From assembly GCF_020524005.1 (NCBI RefSeq), contig NZ_JAIVKK010000007.1, forward strand, positions 206,279 to 270,278: a stretch of DNA of 64,000 nt. The letters run 5' to 3'. The position numbers and the translations under genes were made by a program. How positions within the stretch are numbered: the first letter of the stretch is position 1; each line of letters starts with the position of its first letter. Source of the DNA: Microbulbifer aggregans. Its GTDB lineage: Bacteria > Pseudomonadota > Gammaproteobacteria > Pseudomonadales > Cellvibrionaceae. Positions 63,997 to 64,000 of the stretch are shown here, piece after piece. The notes below the pieces were generated by a model that was not told the origin of the DNA, ran no database searches, and was given only the letters and a program-made list of their open reading frames with translations.

Positions 63997-64000
63997 TGGC

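Larger units (their letters stand above)
55728..64000 (-). mobile_element. Chromosomal integron cassette array (distal part; integrase not in window)
   Basis: About 8.3 kb of small leftward ORFs, each normally followed on the minus strand by a site that begins TAACAA and ends GGCGTTA with internal inverted repeats. On the plus strand they appear as TAACGCC...TTGTTA. Fifteen ORFs or fragments and 13 attC sites plus one remnant are seen. Because attC follows each gene, the attI/intI end must be to the right, beyond 64000. The DNA is A+T-richer than the chromosome to the left. Confidence 0.92.

Noticed and set aside
55728..64000. CRISPR array
   Set aside because: Repeats are 50-140 bases, imperfectly palindromic, separated by ORFs of varied length; this is attC structure, not short direct repeats with uniform spacers.

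Overview
The window looks like chromosomal DNA of a marine or soil gammaproteobacterium of the Cellvibrionales type (Microbulbifer, Saccharophagus or Teredinibacter relatives). Three things point there: the Pseudomonas-like block sfsA-dksA-gluQ-cbrX-cbrA-cbrB-[sRNA]-pcnB-folK-panB, four large TonB-dependent receptors, and a cassette array with Cellvibrionales/Vibrio-style attC sites at the right edge. The genus is an inference from gene order and protein style; no rRNA or tRNA gene is visible.

Layout. 0-2.9 kb: a leftward operon (luciferase-like oxidoreductase, small membrane protein, Tat-exported aldo/keto reductase, DUF6064 protein cut by the left edge). 3.0-7.1 kb: a rightward thiamine-salvage operon headed by a clear TPP riboswitch (TonB receptor, YkoF-like thiamine-binding protein, PnuT-type permease, thiamine kinase-like phosphotransferase). 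7.2-11.1 kb: a secreted ExeM/NucH-type nuclease and an A+T-rich acyltransferase. 11.3-15.4 kb: a leftward amine-catabolism operon (gamma-glutamyl-amine synthetase, aldehyde dehydrogenase, Fe-alcohol dehydrogenase). 15.6-24.2 kb: ppa, a TonB receptor, then a FecI/FecR pair divergent from a second, paralogous TonB receptor that carries an STN signalling domain. 24.3-29.8 kb: housekeeping and envelope genes (cysE, M15 peptidase, TfoX-C protein, htpX, HtrA-like protease, Rieske protein).

29.9-42.4 kb: the conserved sfsA to panB block. CbrA/CbrB is a sensor kinase/NtrC-type regulator pair for carbon/nitrogen balance. The 0.94-kb gap between cbrB and pcnB holds a TGTTAC/GTAACA palindrome, a textbook sigma-54 promoter (GG-N10-GC) and an A-rich stretch packed with AANAANAA motifs. 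This is the position and architecture of the CrcZ RNA that titrates Hfq/Crc in Pseudomonas. 42.4-53.3 kb: a leftward block with zntB, a mutarotase, an MBL hydrolase, bamC-dapA and an LpxL-type acyltransferase, then a fourth TonB receptor, tas and a DUF1287 protein.

53.4-64.0 kb is accessory. From 55.7 kb to the right edge is a chromosomal-integron cassette array: small, mostly unknown leftward ORFs, each followed by an attC site (13 recognisable sites, one of them split, plus one remnant). The orientation places the missing integrase gene to the right of the window, so the left end is the distal, oldest end. That end shows decay: a truncated glyoxalase-like duplicate, a cassette pseudogene with two in-frame stops, eroded attC sites, and an IS3-family element inserted inside an attC with a 4-bp target duplication. 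Many cassette products have signal peptides or membrane segments, and six use the attC core itself as their stop codon.
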